Shown here: positions 24,900 to 34,027 of the stretch, one piece after another
Layout: each line of letters starts with the position of its first letter
Position numbering within the stretch: the first letter of the stretch is position 1
Origin: Anaerolineae bacterium
GTDB taxonomy: Bacteria; Chloroflexota; Anaerolineae; Promineifilales; Promineifilaceae
Direction: 5' to 3'
NCBI GenBank assembly: GCA_019637635.1
Contig: JAHBVI010000001.1
Location: 101,958-165,957 of the forward strand
Length of the DNA: 64,000 bases
The notes under the pieces: generated by a model
What the model was told of the DNA's origin: nothing
The model's input: the letters and a program-made list of their open reading frames with translations, nothing else
Databases searched by the model: none
Program-made: the position numbers and the translations under genes

Positions 24900-27367
24900 A
24901 TCAGTTGGTCAAAAATAGATTGCTCATTTTGCGGCAGTATGGTTCCTTCTGCCTTGGCCCGTTCCAAAAAACCGGGGGGGATAACGGGGTTAAACGAGAG
25001 CGAGGGGCAGGTTCGTTGTACCGGCGGCGCTGTTTCCCCTTCTGCCAACTCTGGCTGTGGCGCATATTGGCCGACTTTCAGGTAGGCGGCCATGATGTTA
25101 CAGGCAGCCGGCGCCGCCCATTGTGATCCCTCACCGCCATGATACAAAAAGACAGCGACCACAATTTCGGGGTCATCGGCCGGCGCGTAACCCACATACC
25201 AGGAATGGGTGGGCAGCACCCGCCGCTGGATAATGTCGTCATAGCTGCACCACCCCTTTTCAATAGCAATGTTGTCGCAGAACTCGGCCGTACCCGTCTT
25301 ACCGGCTGTGGGAATGCCCACATTATCCAGCCATTCCGTATAGGTGGCGCCAGTGTAATACTCTTCCGTGCTGACAAAGGTGTTCACCAGTTTCATGGCG
25401 TTGGCAATAATCTGAATGTATTCCCGGTCAACGTCCAGGGCGTTTAAGACCACCGGCTGGTAAATGGGCTGTCCATTGGCATCAAAGCGAATGTTAATAG
25501 ACGGATCATTTAAGGGGTTTCCGTCGGCGTCGGTAAGAATCGTCTCGCCATTTAGCCCTGGATGGGCGCGGGCCACAATCTGACTGTCAGCATTCACAAT
25601 CACCACATTCCCCTCTTCATCCGTCATATGGTGAATAATGGTTGGTTTATACAAAAAGCCGCCGTTAGCAATCACCGCCGCCATTTGCGCCACCTGCATC
25701 GGTGATGAGGTCATAAAACCCTGGCCAATGCCCAGGTTGTAATCATCCCCGGTAGACCAGGGTTCACCGTAGAAGCGCGCTTTCCAGCCCCGGTCTGGCG
25801 GCAGGTTCCCGTCCGCTTCCAACGGCAGTTCCAGCCCCTGCACCCGGCCAAAACCAAACTGCGCGCCATATTTGGCAATGCCTTCCACGCCCAATCCTTC
25901 CACAAATTCGCCGTCCTGGTTAAAACCGCCGCTGATCTTGTAGAAGTAGATGTCACAGGAATTAGCCAGGCCGGTGGTGACATTCATGTAACCGTGTTCC
26001 CCTTTGGGGGTGTTGAGTACCCAGCAGACAAAGGTCTGGGCGCGGCCAGGGTCATTGGGTGCATACCGGTTGGGGATGGTGATCTGGCCAGGGGCGCGCA
26101 GCAAGCGATTGGGTGAGATCAACCCTTCTTGTAAAGCGCCGGCCGCCGGCACAATCTTAAATGTGGAACCAGGCGGATATTCACTGCTGATGGCGTGGTT
26201 AACCAACGGCGTGTATTCGTTACGGGCCAGGCCCAGATAATACTCCACGGGTACGGATGTTTGGAAGCGGTTGTTGTCAAAGGTGGGGAAGCTGACCAAT
26301 GCCAGAATTTCGCCTGTTTTGGGATTCATGGCGACGGCCGCCGCCTGCCGCACTTCTATAAACGACTCCTCCCCGGTAATGGGATCACGGGAAAGCACAG
26401 ATTCACGTGTCTCCATGACTTGCCGCATAATCTCGGCCGTCAAAATTTGTAAATCCAGGTCGAGTGTCAGGTGCATATTTAGCCCGGCTTGTGGTTCCTG
26501 CGCCAACCCAATCTGGCGCACTTCGCGGCCTGTCCAGTCCACCTCAATGGTACGCACCCCTTTTTGCCCGGCCAATTCCAATTCCATTGAAGATTCCAAC
26601 CCGGCCCAACCAACCCGGTCATCTCGTTGATAGCCCAATACATTGATCCAGTTTTCATTGGGAATTGGCCCCATATATCCCAAAATATGCGCCGTGAATT
26701 CGCCGGAAGGATAGTAACGCAGCGGTTGGGGAATGACGCGCACGCCGGGCAGAAAAATGCTCTCCTGCTCCACTCGATAAGCCATCGTGATAGGCACATT
26801 GGCGGTGATGACGGCGGGAATATATTGGGCAAAACTATTTTCGATGACAATGCCTTGAATACTACTGGGCAGTTGTTTGACCACGCCGGCATTGTCTAAT
26901 GTTTCCTGGGCCGATGTGCCAAAGACGCCGGCGAGACGGGTGTAGGTTTCTACCAATGCGGGGTCGGCCTCAGCAATCAACTGCTGCTGTTGGACGGTGT
27001 TGGTAACAGGTACGCCGGTGAGCAGTGAGAGGCGTTCGTAAACGGCCTGGCGTTCAGCGGCGGTGTCTGGCAAAAAAGCCGGAGTAATGGTGATATTGAA
27101 ACTGGGCAGGTTCACGGCCAGGGGTTGGCCGTGGCGATCAAATATAACGCCACGAGGGGCTTTGGTGCGTAAGGTGGCAAACTGGTTTTCCTGGGCCAGC
27201 GTGGTGAGTTCACCGCCGCGTGTTTGCTGAATGTAGTAGACGCGGTAAAGGAGCAGTCCAAAAATGATGACGATGAGGATGCGCAGGAAATATAAACGGC
27301 CGCGCAGACCAATGTCTTCTGTTGATGTTTCTCGATCTTCGGGACGATCCCAGCCGATGCGTGACAT
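24893..27367 (-). CDS. mrdA: Penicillin-binding protein 2 (elongation-specific transpeptidase)
   Basis: 824 residues, long for PBP2. One N-terminal membrane helix (about 26-46), a dimerisation/pedestal domain, and a transpeptidase domain with S401-x2-K404 (PPGSTFKI), S470-C-D (ANSCDIYFY, the SxN motif) and K690-T-G (KTGTAEF). It cross-links peptidoglycan during cell elongation with RodA and MreBCD. It is the last gene of mreB-mreC-mreD-mrdA, all on the minus strand. The ~40 residues around 560-640 before KTG form an acidic insertion (DADGNPLNDPSINIRFDA). No rodA is adjacent. Confidence 0.92.
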   Translation of the reverse strand: MSRIGWDRPEDRETSTEDIGLRGRLYFLRILIVIIFGLLLYRVYYIQQTRGGELTTLAQENQFATLRTKAPRGVIFDRHGQPLAVNLPSFNITITPAFLPDTAAERQAVYERLSLLTGVPVTNTVQQQQLIAEADPALVETYTRLAGVFGTSAQETLDNAGVVKQLPSSIQGIVIENSFAQYIPAVITANVPITMAYRVEQESIFLPGVRVIPQPLRYYPSGEFTAHILGYMGPIPNENWINVLGYQRDDRVGWAGLESSMELELAGQKGVRTIEVDWTGREVRQIGLAQEPQAGLNMHLTLDLDLQILTAEIMRQVMETRESVLSRDPITGEESFIEVRQAAAVAMNPKTGEILALVSFPTFDNNRFQTSVPVEYYLGLARNEYTPLVNHAISSEYPPGSTFKIVPAAGALQEGLISPNRLLRAPGQITIPNRYAPNDPGRAQTFVCWVLNTPKGEHGYMNVTTGLANSCDIYFYKISGGFNQDGEFVEGLGVEGIAKYGAQFGFGRVQGLELPLEADGNLPPDRGWKARFYGEPWSTGDDYNLGIGQGFMTSSPMQVAQMAAVIANGGFLYKPTIIHHMTDEEGNVVIVNADSQIVARAHPGLNGETILTDADGNPLNDPSINIRFDANGQPIYQPVVLNALDVDREYIQIIANAMKLVNTFVSTEEYYTGATYTEWLDNVGIPTAGKTGTAEFCDNIAIEKGWCSYDDIIQRRVLPTHSWYVGYAPADDPEIVVAVFLYHGGEGSQWAAPAACNIMAAYLKVGQYAPQPELAEGETAPPVQRTCPSLSFNPVIPPGFLERAKAEGTILPQNEQSIFDQLMP

Positions 27368-27374
27368 AGTGACT

Positions 27375-27440
27375 CCGTAATTCGTAATTCGTAATCGGTA
27401 ATCCCTAATCCGAAGTCGGGTTACGGATTACGGTTTACGG
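27375..27440. repeat. Inverted short-unit array, TAATCCG flavour, between mreD and mrdA
   Basis: Units GTAATTC/GTAATCG/GTAATCC on one side and GGGTTACGGATTACGGTTTACGGG on the other. It sits in the 74-base gap of the operon, between the mreD stop and the mrdA start. Confidence 0.75.
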
Positions 27441-27441
27441 G

Positions 27442-27942
27442 TTAAAACTCCAACCTGCGGGGCCGGAAAAGACGGTTCAGGCCGTAGAGTAGCCAATAAA
27501 TGGGCAGCATGGTGATGGCATTTAGCAGAATGAGCGGCCACAGGGTGGTAATGACCTGTAAGTTGGAAAGGAAACCAAATAAGCGTAAGAATAGCAGATT
27601 GATAATCAGGTAGATGGCGGTGGCCAGGGCGGCCAGCAGAATGGGCATGATGATGTGACTGGGGGGAAAGGCTTGTTGCAGCCACAACACGGCCGTAACC
27701 GCCGCCATATATCCCAACGCTGTCAGGCCGATGGGGCTGATGGAAAACAAATCCATGCACAGGCCGCCCACAAACGCCCAAAGCATACCTTCATCCAGGC
27801 CGCGCAGCAGCCCCCAGGCCAGGGCCACCAGCAAGGGCAACTGTGGCGACAGGTGTAGAAAAGAGAAGTAGGGCAGCACGGCCGTTTGCAGCACACTCAG
27901 CGCCAACATCACCGGAATTGCTATGTAAATCGAACTTTTCAT
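27442..27942 (-). CDS. mreD: Rod-shape-determining membrane protein MreD
   Basis: 166 residues, about five membrane helices with short loops, and the MreD-like stretch LVALAWGLLRGLDEGMLWAF, GGLCMDLFSISPIGLTALGY. It follows mreC by 9 bases. The ATG at 27942 is preferred to a TTG two codons earlier. MreD joins MreC in the periplasmic/inner-membrane elongasome. Size and position agree with the family although the primary sequence is always weakly conserved. Confidence 0.88.
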   Translation of the reverse strand: MKSSIYIAIPVMLALSVLQTAVLPYFSFLHLSPQLPLLVALAWGLLRGLDEGMLWAFVGGLCMDLFSISPIGLTALGYMAAVTAVLWLQQAFPPSHIIMPILLAALATAIYLIINLLFLRLFGFLSNLQVITTLWPLILLNAITMLPIYWLLYGLNRLFRPRRLEF

Positions 27943-27951
27943 CCTCAATTC

Positions 27952-28797
27952 TTACGGATTATCAAAAATAGCCGTATTGACCGGCTGAAAATTCGTGATC
28001 ACAAAGACAATCTCCAGATTCTCAAAATCCGTTGCCGGCTGCACCACTGCCTGTTGGAACAGGTTGGCTTCGCTGCGATTGACCTCGATCACCCGCCCAA
28101 CCACAATATCCTGCGGAAAACTGCCGCCCAGCCCAGAAGTCAGCACCACCTCGCCAATTTCCAGGTTGTACTTCAAATCCACCCAATCCATCGTCAGCGG
28201 GCCGCCCAAGCCGCCGCCGCTAAGGATGCCGGTAGCCCGCGAATTACCCAGCCGGGCCGGAATGGCGCTGGCGTTATCGGTAATGAGCGCCACCTGGGAG
28301 AAGTTGGGCGCAGCCCGATAGATAATGCCCACCAGCCCGCGTGAACTTTCCACCGGCATGCCCACACGAATGCCATCGGTGGTGCCTTTGTCTATGATAA
28401 TGCTGCGGATAGACGGGCTGGTATCGCGCCCAATGACCGAAGCGATTTGCCGCGTAAATTCTGGTGATTGGCGGGCGCGGTTGAACAAATCTTGCAAAAT
28501 GCGCCATTCTCCCTCAATTTCGCGCAGTTCCACATTTTCTCGTTCCAGTTCGGCCACGCGAGCCTGCAAGTCGGCAATTTCGGCGCGGGCCGTTTGCAGA
28601 TCGCGCGGGCCTTCCAACAGTCCGGCTGCCGATTCGGAGCGGGTAGAGGTGAAAGAGAGTACGGCCGTGAAGGGATTCCGCACCACCGCCAATGCCCCAC
28701 CCAAATTCCCCGTACTGTCCAGATAGGTCAGCAGCAGCGCCACCCCCGCCAAAACGGCAAACGTAACCCAACGTATCCGCTTTTGTGCATCACTCAT
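27952..28797 (-). CDS. mreC: Rod-shape-determining protein MreC
   Basis: 281 residues: one N-terminal membrane helix (about 12-30), a coiled coil (LQTARAEIADLQARVAELER, about 65-90), then the paired beta-barrel domain with IIDKGTTDGIRVGMPV, GLVGIIYR and EVVLTSGLGGSFPQDIVVGRV, all classic MreC signatures. The ATG at 28797 sits 4 bases before an intergenic array. It couples MreB filaments to PBP2 outside the membrane. Confidence 0.93.
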   Translation of the reverse strand: MSDAQKRIRWVTFAVLAGVALLLTYLDSTGNLGGALAVVRNPFTAVLSFTSTRSESAAGLLEGPRDLQTARAEIADLQARVAELERENVELREIEGEWRILQDLFNRARQSPEFTRQIASVIGRDTSPSIRSIIIDKGTTDGIRVGMPVESSRGLVGIIYRAAPNFSQVALITDNASAIPARLGNSRATGILSGGGLGGPLTMDWVDLKYNLEIGEVVLTSGLGGSFPQDIVVGRVIEVNRSEANLFQQAVVQPATDFENLEIVFVITNFQPVNTAIFDNP

Positions 28798-28801
28798 AAT
28801 C

Positions 28802-28866
28802 AATTATGAATTATGAATTATGAATTATGAAGGGTGTTTCATAATTCATAATTCATAATTCCTAAT
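28802..28866. repeat. Inverted short-unit array, ATTATGA flavour, between mreB and mreC
   Basis: AATTATGAATTATGAATTAT pairs with ATAATTCATAATTCATAATT around GAAGGGTGTTTC; arms of 23 or more bp. It fills the whole 71-base gap between the mreB stop and the mreC start, so the operon's own transcript must carry this hairpin. Confidence 0.85.
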
Positions 28867-28868
28867 TT

Positions 28869-29930
28869 CTAGTGGTGTGTGCTGCCGCGATGCAGCCCGG
28901 CCAGCGAGCGTTCCCAAAGTTCGATGTTTTCTAGCACCCGTCCTGCACCCCGCGCCACACAGGTCATCGGGTCTTCGGCAACCCATACCCGCATCTTGAC
29001 CACATCTTCCAGCCGTTCCGCCAGGCCGCGAATTTGGGCGCCGCCGCCGGCCAGGCAGATGCCCACTTCCATCAGGTCGGCCACCAGTTCAGGCGGCGTC
29101 TCATCCAGGGCATCGCGGACTGTGTCCACAATAATGTTAACAGAAGGGGCCATGGCTTCGCGTAGTTCAATGCTGCTGATTTCCACCGACTGGGGCAGGC
29201 CGTTAATCAGGTTGCGGCCACGCAGTGTCATAGTGCGCTCTTCGGGCAGTGGGAATGCGGAACCAATGCCAATTTTGGCCCGCTCAGCCATACGCTCGCC
29301 AATCAACAGGTTGTACTTGTTGCGGGCATACTGCACAATGTCTTCGTCCATCTCGTCGCCGGCCACGCGAATGGAGCGGCTGACGACGATACCCCCCATG
29401 GCAAAGATAGCCACTTCGGTGGTGCCGCCGCCAATGTCCACAATCATGCTGCCGCGGGGTTCGTTCACCGGCAGGCCGGCGCCAATGGCGGCGGCGGTTG
29501 GTTCTTCAATAAGGTGCGCTTCTCTGGCGCCGGCCGATATGGCCGCGTCATAGACGGCCCGTTTTTCCACTTCGGTGACGCCGCTGGGGATGCCCACCAC
29601 CACGCGCGGGCGGGGAAAAGGCACAATCATTTGCTCGTGTGACTTGGTGATGAAGTATTTGAGCATGGCTTCGGTGATCTCAAATTCGGAGATCACGCCA
29701 TCGCGCAACGGCCGTATGGCTATAATATCCGCCGGGGTACGTCCCACCATTTCTCGCGCCTCCGCGCCAATCGCCAGGGGGGCGCGTGACCGGCGGTTAA
29801 TGGCTACCCACGATGGTTCATTGATGACAATCCCTTTGTCACGAATGTACACCAGCGTATTGGCCGTACCCAGGTCAATCCCGACATCTAATGAAAACAG
29901 GCCTAAGAGCCAGTCTAATGGTCTGAACAA
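28869..29930 (-). CDS. mreB: Actin-like cell-shape protein MreB
   Basis: 353 residues with the actin-fold signatures VGIDLGTANTLVYI (phosphate 1), IVDIGGGTTEVAIF (phosphate 2) and CLAGGGAQIRGLAERL (adenosine). It polymerises under the membrane and directs wall synthesis in rod-shaped cells. The start is a TTG at 29930 (amphipathic N-terminus FRPLDWLLGLFS), the normal distance before DVGIDLG; no ATG is available there. First gene of the mre operon. Confidence 0.95.
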   Translation of the reverse strand: MFRPLDWLLGLFSLDVGIDLGTANTLVYIRDKGIVINEPSWVAINRRSRAPLAIGAEAREMVGRTPADIIAIRPLRDGVISEFEITEAMLKYFITKSHEQMIVPFPRPRVVVGIPSGVTEVEKRAVYDAAISAGAREAHLIEEPTAAAIGAGLPVNEPRGSMIVDIGGGTTEVAIFAMGGIVVSRSIRVAGDEMDEDIVQYARNKYNLLIGERMAERAKIGIGSAFPLPEERTMTLRGRNLINGLPQSVEISSIELREAMAPSVNIIVDTVRDALDETPPELVADLMEVGICLAGGGAQIRGLAERLEDVVKMRVWVAEDPMTCVARGAGRVLENIELWERSLAGLHRGSTHH

Positions 29931-30168
29931 TGTGTGTTACCTGATCCTTCTCTTCCCGTAAGGGCGAGGCAGCCTCGTCCCTACCAAAATATCCGGGCGA
30001 GATTATAACCAACCGTGAGAGCCTCTCCAATTTTGCTCACAAAATACCCGGTTTTGCCACCCAATCAAGTATAATTCCTGAGAACGGGATAAGTTGGCGA
30101 GCGTTCAATAACAGATTATGCGTATTTTCACCAGTTTATCCAACAGCTATAGTTTATGGAAGAAAATT

Positions 30169-30579
30169 ATGACCACACGAGCATTATTTGAAGGATTGGT
30201 TTATGACGAGAAAGGACGGTTGGTAGACACGGCCGTTGTCGGCAGCGAAGCCAACTACGTCATTGACGACGCCGGTTTTATGCGCCACGTCAGCGCCGAA
30301 GACGTTGACCGGCAAATACTAGATTTTTTCCTACAACAACTCCATGAAAACCAGGATATGGCGGTGGAACAGGCCATGAAGTTCATGGGTAAAGATGACC
30401 TGATGACCAAAGCGGCTATAGATGCTTCCCTGCGTAACATCAACATGGACGACATTATCGCCCAGGGCATTCCGCAGCAGGCGCGGGAAATGCTGGGCAT
30501 GATGGGCTTCCGGGTGACCATCAACTTTCACGGCGAAGTGATCAGCATTGACCAACCGCAGGGTTTTGAGGAAGAGTAG
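30169..30579 (+). CDS. Conserved-looking protein of unknown function
   Basis: 136 residues, ATG at 30169 after GGAAGA; an earlier in-frame ATG at 30118 lacks one. The protein is acidic and soluble, with a beta-rich N-terminal third (TRALFEGLVYDEKGRLVDTA), a helical middle (QILDFFLQQLHENQDMAVEQ) and a C-terminal strand pair (FRVTINFHGEVISID). Methionine is common near the end (AREMLGMMGF). I recognise no family. It is divergent from mreB, and a TATAAT at 30070-30075 could be its promoter. Confidence 0.65.
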   Translation: MTTRALFEGLVYDEKGRLVDTAVVGSEANYVIDDAGFMRHVSAEDVDRQILDFFLQQLHENQDMAVEQAMKFMGKDDLMTKAAIDASLRNINMDDIIAQGIPQQAREMLGMMGFRVTINFHGEVISIDQPQGFEEE

Positions 30580-30580
30580 C

Positions 30581-30637
30581 AGGCGGCAAGTGGCGGGCGG
30601 CAAGTGGCGGGTAGCAAGTAACCTGCCACCTGCCACC
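30581..30637. repeat. Inverted short-unit array, GGCGGCAAGT flavour
   Basis: GGCGGCAAGTGGCGGGCGGC and GGCGGGTAGCAAGTAA are followed by CCTGCCACCTGCCACC. It lies between the unknown gene and the PfpI gene; AGGGG follows for the next start. Confidence 0.7.
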
Positions 30638-30652
30638 AAAAGGGGTAGGCTG

Positions 30653-31186
30653 ATGCGTTTAAGCGGTAGAAAAATTGCCATTCTTTTAGCGGAAGGGGTG
30701 GAGGATTTGGAGTTTTATGTGCCGTTGATGCGGCTAGAGGAGGAAGGGGCCGAGGTGATTGCCGCCGGACTGGATATGAAACCGGTACGGGGCAAAAATG
30801 GCCTGGAAATAACGCCGACGGCGCGCATTGAGGCGCTGGATAGCCGGGAGTTGTTTGCGGTAGTGATTCCGGGTGGTTGGGCGCCGGATAAATTGCGCCG
30901 GTACACGGCCGTGACCCAACTCATCCACGACATGAACGCGGCCGGCAAGGTCATTGGCGTCATTTGCCATGGGGGATTGGTGGCCATTTCGGCGGGCATT
31001 GTGAACGGCCGTCCCGCCACCGGCTCGTTGGGCATCAAGGACGATCTGGTCAATGCCGGCGCCACCTGGGTAGACGAAGCTGCCTTCCGCGATGGCAACC
31101 TGGTTTGGGGCCGCGTCGTCGCCGACATCCCCGCCTTTTGCCGTGAACTGGTCGCCACCCTGGTGGAAGCAGCAGGTAATCCGTAA
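30653..31186 (+). CDS. DJ-1/PfpI family protein (class I glutamine amidotransferase-like)
   Basis: 177 residues, ATG at 30653 after AGGGGTAGGCTG. The family pattern is clear: KIAILLAEGVEDLEFYVPL with the conserved Glu, VIPGGWAPDKLRR, and the nucleophile elbow VIGVICHGGLVAISAG with catalytic Cys at about residue 103. Family members are proteases, glyoxalases or protein/nucleotide deglycases (YhbO/PfpI). The exact activity is not readable. Its stop codon lies within the following array. Confidence 0.88.
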   Translation: MRLSGRKIAILLAEGVEDLEFYVPLMRLEEEGAEVIAAGLDMKPVRGKNGLEITPTARIEALDSRELFAVVIPGGWAPDKLRRYTAVTQLIHDMNAAGKVIGVICHGGLVAISAGIVNGRPATGSLGIKDDLVNAGATWVDEAAFRDGNLVWGRVVADIPAFCRELVATLVEAAGNP

Positions 31187-31217
31187 TCGGTGGTCGGATT
31201 ACGGATTACCGATTACG
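31175..31217. repeat. Inverted short-unit array, TAATCCG flavour
   Basis: GGTAATCCGTAATCGG pairs with CGGATTACGGATTACC. It includes the stop codon of the PfpI gene and lies 3 bases from the stop of the convergent sugar transferase. Confidence 0.8.
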
Positions 31218-31219
31218 TC

Positions 31220-32635
31220 TCAATACGCCCCCTTGCCAAACAAGGCATGGGGGATTGTTTGCAGCAATATATGAAAGTCTAGCCCCAACGACCAGTTTTC
31301 AATGTAATAAATATCCAGCAGGCACAACTCATCAAAGGTCAGGTCGGAGCGCCCGCTCACCTGCCACAGCCCGGTCATGCCGCCGATGACGGACAACCGC
31401 TGTTTGTGCCAGCCTTTGTATTGAGCCACTTCTTCCGGCAGGGGGGGGCGCGGGCCAACCAGACTCATTTGCCCGCGCAGCACGTTGTAAAGCTGGGGCA
31501 GTTCGTCCAGGCTGGTGCGGCGGATAAATTTGCCCACCCGCGTCAGGCGTGGGTCATCTTTCATTTTGAAAAGGGGGCCGTCAGCCTGGTTGAAGGCCAG
31601 CAGCGCCACCTTTTGCTCTTCGGCATCCACTACCATAGAGCGGAACTTGAGCATGGGAAACGGCCGTCCGTCCTTACCAATGCGTATGCCGACATAAAGC
31701 ACCGGGCCGGGAGAGTCAATCTTGATAGCCAGGGCGATCACGGCCGTGACAATCAGCGTGGGCACAGACAACAGCAAAATAATGCTCAAATCCATCAGCC
31801 GTTTGGCAATTTGCTGCCCCCGACTGATGCCGGCTTCCCGCACACGGAGGGTGGGAATACCGGCCATATTGATCATTTCTACCCGGTTCATGCTCAATTG
31901 CAGCAGGTCTGGCACCACCTGTGCGCGGACGTTGTGCGTCTGGCACGCTACCAGGAGCCGGGCAATATCCTGGTGCTGCTCACCGGGCAGGGCAATAAAA
32001 ACGTTATGCACTTGCGGTTCACTTTGCAGCACCTGTTCCAGGTCGTCAAAAGCGCCCAGGTTAGGGATGCGCCCCAGACCGATGTTGTTTTCGCTACGGC
32101 CGTCGTGCAAATAGCCAATTACCTGAAAGCCCAGGTCAGGCCGGGCCAACAGGGTGCGTATTACACTGCGCCCCACTTCTCCTGACCCCAAAACCAACAC
32201 CCGGTCGGCCAGTTTACCCCGCTGGTACAGCAGCGAAAGCAGCCAGCGGCGCAGCAGTCGCGCCAGGCTGATCAAGGCCACAATCATCACAAATGCCCAA
32301 AAAAACAGCAGCCGGGAAAAGGGCGTGGGCTGCACAAAAAAAGTGAGGACTACCATCAGCCCAATCCCGGCGGCGGTGGCATACAGCACCCGCGTGGCCT
32401 CATCCAGCCAGGCTTCACCCCGCCGCCGCTGCCAGACGCCCATTTGCGAATAGGTAAAAACCAGCAGCAGAATCAGCGCCGCCTGCTGCCCCAGGTAATC
32501 GGTGTAGGGTTCATAAAAAGCAATCGAGCGAAGCCACTGCCACTGGTAGCGAATGAGGTATGCCAGGGCAAACCCCACATTCATGAGGAATAGATCACCA
32601 ACAATGGTGATAAATCGTATCTTCCTTTTACTCAT
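31220..32635 (-). CDS. Polyprenyl glycosylphosphotransferase (exopolysaccharide initiating sugar transferase)
   Basis: 471 residues. N-terminal four membrane helices (about 10-125), a CoA-binding-like Rossmann domain (VLVLGSGEVGRSVIRTLLA), a further membrane helix (RLMDLSIILLLSVPTLIVTA), and the catalytic domain with GPVLYVGIRIGKDGRPFPML, KFRSMVVDAEE, SLDELPQLYNVLRGQMSLVG, PRPP and GLWQVSGRSD. It moves a sugar-1-phosphate onto undecaprenyl phosphate to start polymer synthesis. The ATG at 32635 overlaps the end of the glycosyltransferase gene (ATGA), so the pair is coupled. Confidence 0.92.
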   Translation of the reverse strand: MSKRKIRFITIVGDLFLMNVGFALAYLIRYQWQWLRSIAFYEPYTDYLGQQAALILLLVFTYSQMGVWQRRRGEAWLDEATRVLYATAAGIGLMVVLTFFVQPTPFSRLLFFWAFVMIVALISLARLLRRWLLSLLYQRGKLADRVLVLGSGEVGRSVIRTLLARPDLGFQVIGYLHDGRSENNIGLGRIPNLGAFDDLEQVLQSEPQVHNVFIALPGEQHQDIARLLVACQTHNVRAQVVPDLLQLSMNRVEMINMAGIPTLRVREAGISRGQQIAKRLMDLSIILLLSVPTLIVTAVIALAIKIDSPGPVLYVGIRIGKDGRPFPMLKFRSMVVDAEEQKVALLAFNQADGPLFKMKDDPRLTRVGKFIRRTSLDELPQLYNVLRGQMSLVGPRPPLPEEVAQYKGWHKQRLSVIGGMTGLWQVSGRSDLTFDELCLLDIYYIENWSLGLDFHILLQTIPHALFGKGAY

Positions 32636-33876
32636 CCTTCTTCCACTGCGCCGGCAGCCATAGCCGCCTGATAGACGGCGGCTGTTTCCCGTCCGGCGCG
32701 TTCCCAAGAAAATTGGGCGGCATGGGCCAGCCCCAACGCGCGCATTTTAGCGGATAATTGGGGATTGTGACACACGGCCGTCAGCCGCTCAGCCAATTCA
32801 GCCACATCTGTGGGTGCAAAAAGCAGCCCGGCATTCCCCACTGCTTCCGGCAGTGAAGAACTATTCGCCGCTACCACCGGCGTGCCGCAGGCCATCGCCT
32901 CCAGCGCCGGTAGGCCAAACCCCTCATACACCGAGGGCAAAACGAGCAGTTCGGCGGCGTTGTACCACAGGGGGAGTTCTTCATCCGGCACATAGCCGGT
33001 AAAATGCACTCGTTCCGTCAGTCCCAATGCCTGCACTCTGGCAAAAATCTCATCATACAGCCATCCCTTGCCCCCAATCAGAACCAGGTTCAGGTCCGGT
33101 TCGTTCAGCCGGGCGAAGGCTTCCAGCAGCGTGGGGATATTTTTGCGTGGCTGCAAGGTGCCCACGTGAAGCAGGTAACGGCCGTACCCCTTCTCTGCCC
33201 GAAACTGATTTACCACTTCTGCCGGATAGGGCCGGTACACCTCATCCACACCCGGCACCACCACATCAATCCGCGACAGGGGCACGCCAAAAAACCGATG
33301 GACATCCTGCCGTCCTGATTCCGAAATGGTGATCACCCGGCGGGCGCGGCGGCAGGAGCGGCGGGTCTGGCTGGTGAGATACCAGCGTTGGCCCGCCGGA
33401 AAGCGATCCGGAAAATGGAGAAAGCTCAAATCATATACCGTGATCACCGCCGGGCAGGGGGAAAACAAGGGGGCCACAAAGGCCGTGCTGTGCAGTAAGT
33501 GGAGACCACGCCGCCACGCCTGCCAGGGCCAGGCCGTCTGTTCCCAGATGATGCGCGCGGCCCGTTTTTCGGTGGGCCAGGTGGTGGACACGGCCGTCAC
33601 CCCCTCCCGCTGCAAAAAATCCGCCTCATGCCGGGTAAATACCACATACTCCAGGCCATCATCCGCCGGCAAATGGCGCAATACCTGGGCAACATACTGG
33701 TGAATACCCGCCCGGCGATACCCGGCCTCCCCAGACAATAAATGGGCATTGATGCCCACCCGTAGGGGCAAGGCAGCGGGAGCATCAGCAGCATTGTCAC
33801 CCGGCAAGTCCTTGTCGGCTGCCTCGCCCTTACCTCCTTCCCTTTGCGTTCCTTCGCGTTCTTCGCGGATCAACAT
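32632..33876 (-). CDS. GT4-type glycosyltransferase
   Basis: About 414 residues. N-terminal Rossmann domain (RVGINAHLLSGEAGYRRAGI, QYVAQVLRHL), then a linker and the second domain YLLHVGTLQPRKNIPTLLEA, with the retaining GT4 motif E-x7-E in PSVYEGFGLPALEAMACGTP and SSLPEAVG. Likely transfers a sugar from a nucleotide donor during exopolysaccharide assembly with the coupled sugar transferase. The start is uncertain. The ATG at 33876 lies 9 bases from a good -10 box (nearly leaderless mRNA). The first ~30 residues are charged low-complexity sequence encoded by a GCGAAGG-type repeat, and an alternative start exists at 33960. Confidence 0.85.
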   Translation of the reverse strand: MLIREEREGTQREGGKGEAADKDLPGDNAADAPAALPLRVGINAHLLSGEAGYRRAGIHQYVAQVLRHLPADDGLEYVVFTRHEADFLQREGVTAVSTTWPTEKRAARIIWEQTAWPWQAWRRGLHLLHSTAFVAPLFSPCPAVITVYDLSFLHFPDRFPAGQRWYLTSQTRRSCRRARRVITISESGRQDVHRFFGVPLSRIDVVVPGVDEVYRPYPAEVVNQFRAEKGYGRYLLHVGTLQPRKNIPTLLEAFARLNEPDLNLVLIGGKGWLYDEIFARVQALGLTERVHFTGYVPDEELPLWYNAAELLVLPSVYEGFGLPALEAMACGTPVVAANSSSLPEAVGNAGLLFAPTDVAELAERLTAVCHNPQLSAKMRALGLAHAAQFSWERAGRETAAVYQAAMAAGAVEEG

Positions 33877-33885
33877 AGCGGCGGG

Positions 33886-33914
33886 ATTATAGCCAAAGGA
33901 GCAGAGCCGGTGAA
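33886..33914 (-). promoter_or_regulatory. Candidate sigma70-type promoter for the glycosyltransferase operon
   Basis: On the minus strand TTCACC (33909-33914), 17 bases, TATAAT (33886-33891). The predicted start of transcription is within a few bases of the ATG at 33876, which would make the mRNA nearly leaderless. Confidence 0.45.
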
Positions 33915-33949
33915 TAGCCTGCCTCTTGACCCTCTCTTGACGCTCATAG

Positions 33950-33978
33950 TTGACGCTCATAGTCGCCTATGGTAGACT
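33950..33978 (+). promoter_or_regulatory. Candidate sigma70-type promoter for the LysM lipoprotein gene
   Basis: TTGACG (33950-33955), 17-base spacer, TAGACT (33973-33978). It is divergent from the promoter at 33886-33914. A direct repeat TTGACGCTCATAG (33938-33963) covers the -35 region. Confidence 0.5.
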
Positions 33979-34027
33979 GCGTTATGTTTACTCAGGTTTG
34001 ACATAACAACTTGATGAGGAGAACCCA

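Noticed and set aside
30070..30075. TATAAT as a promoter for the gene at 30169
   Set aside because: No acceptable -35 at 16-18 bases; kept only as a remark in that gene's entry.
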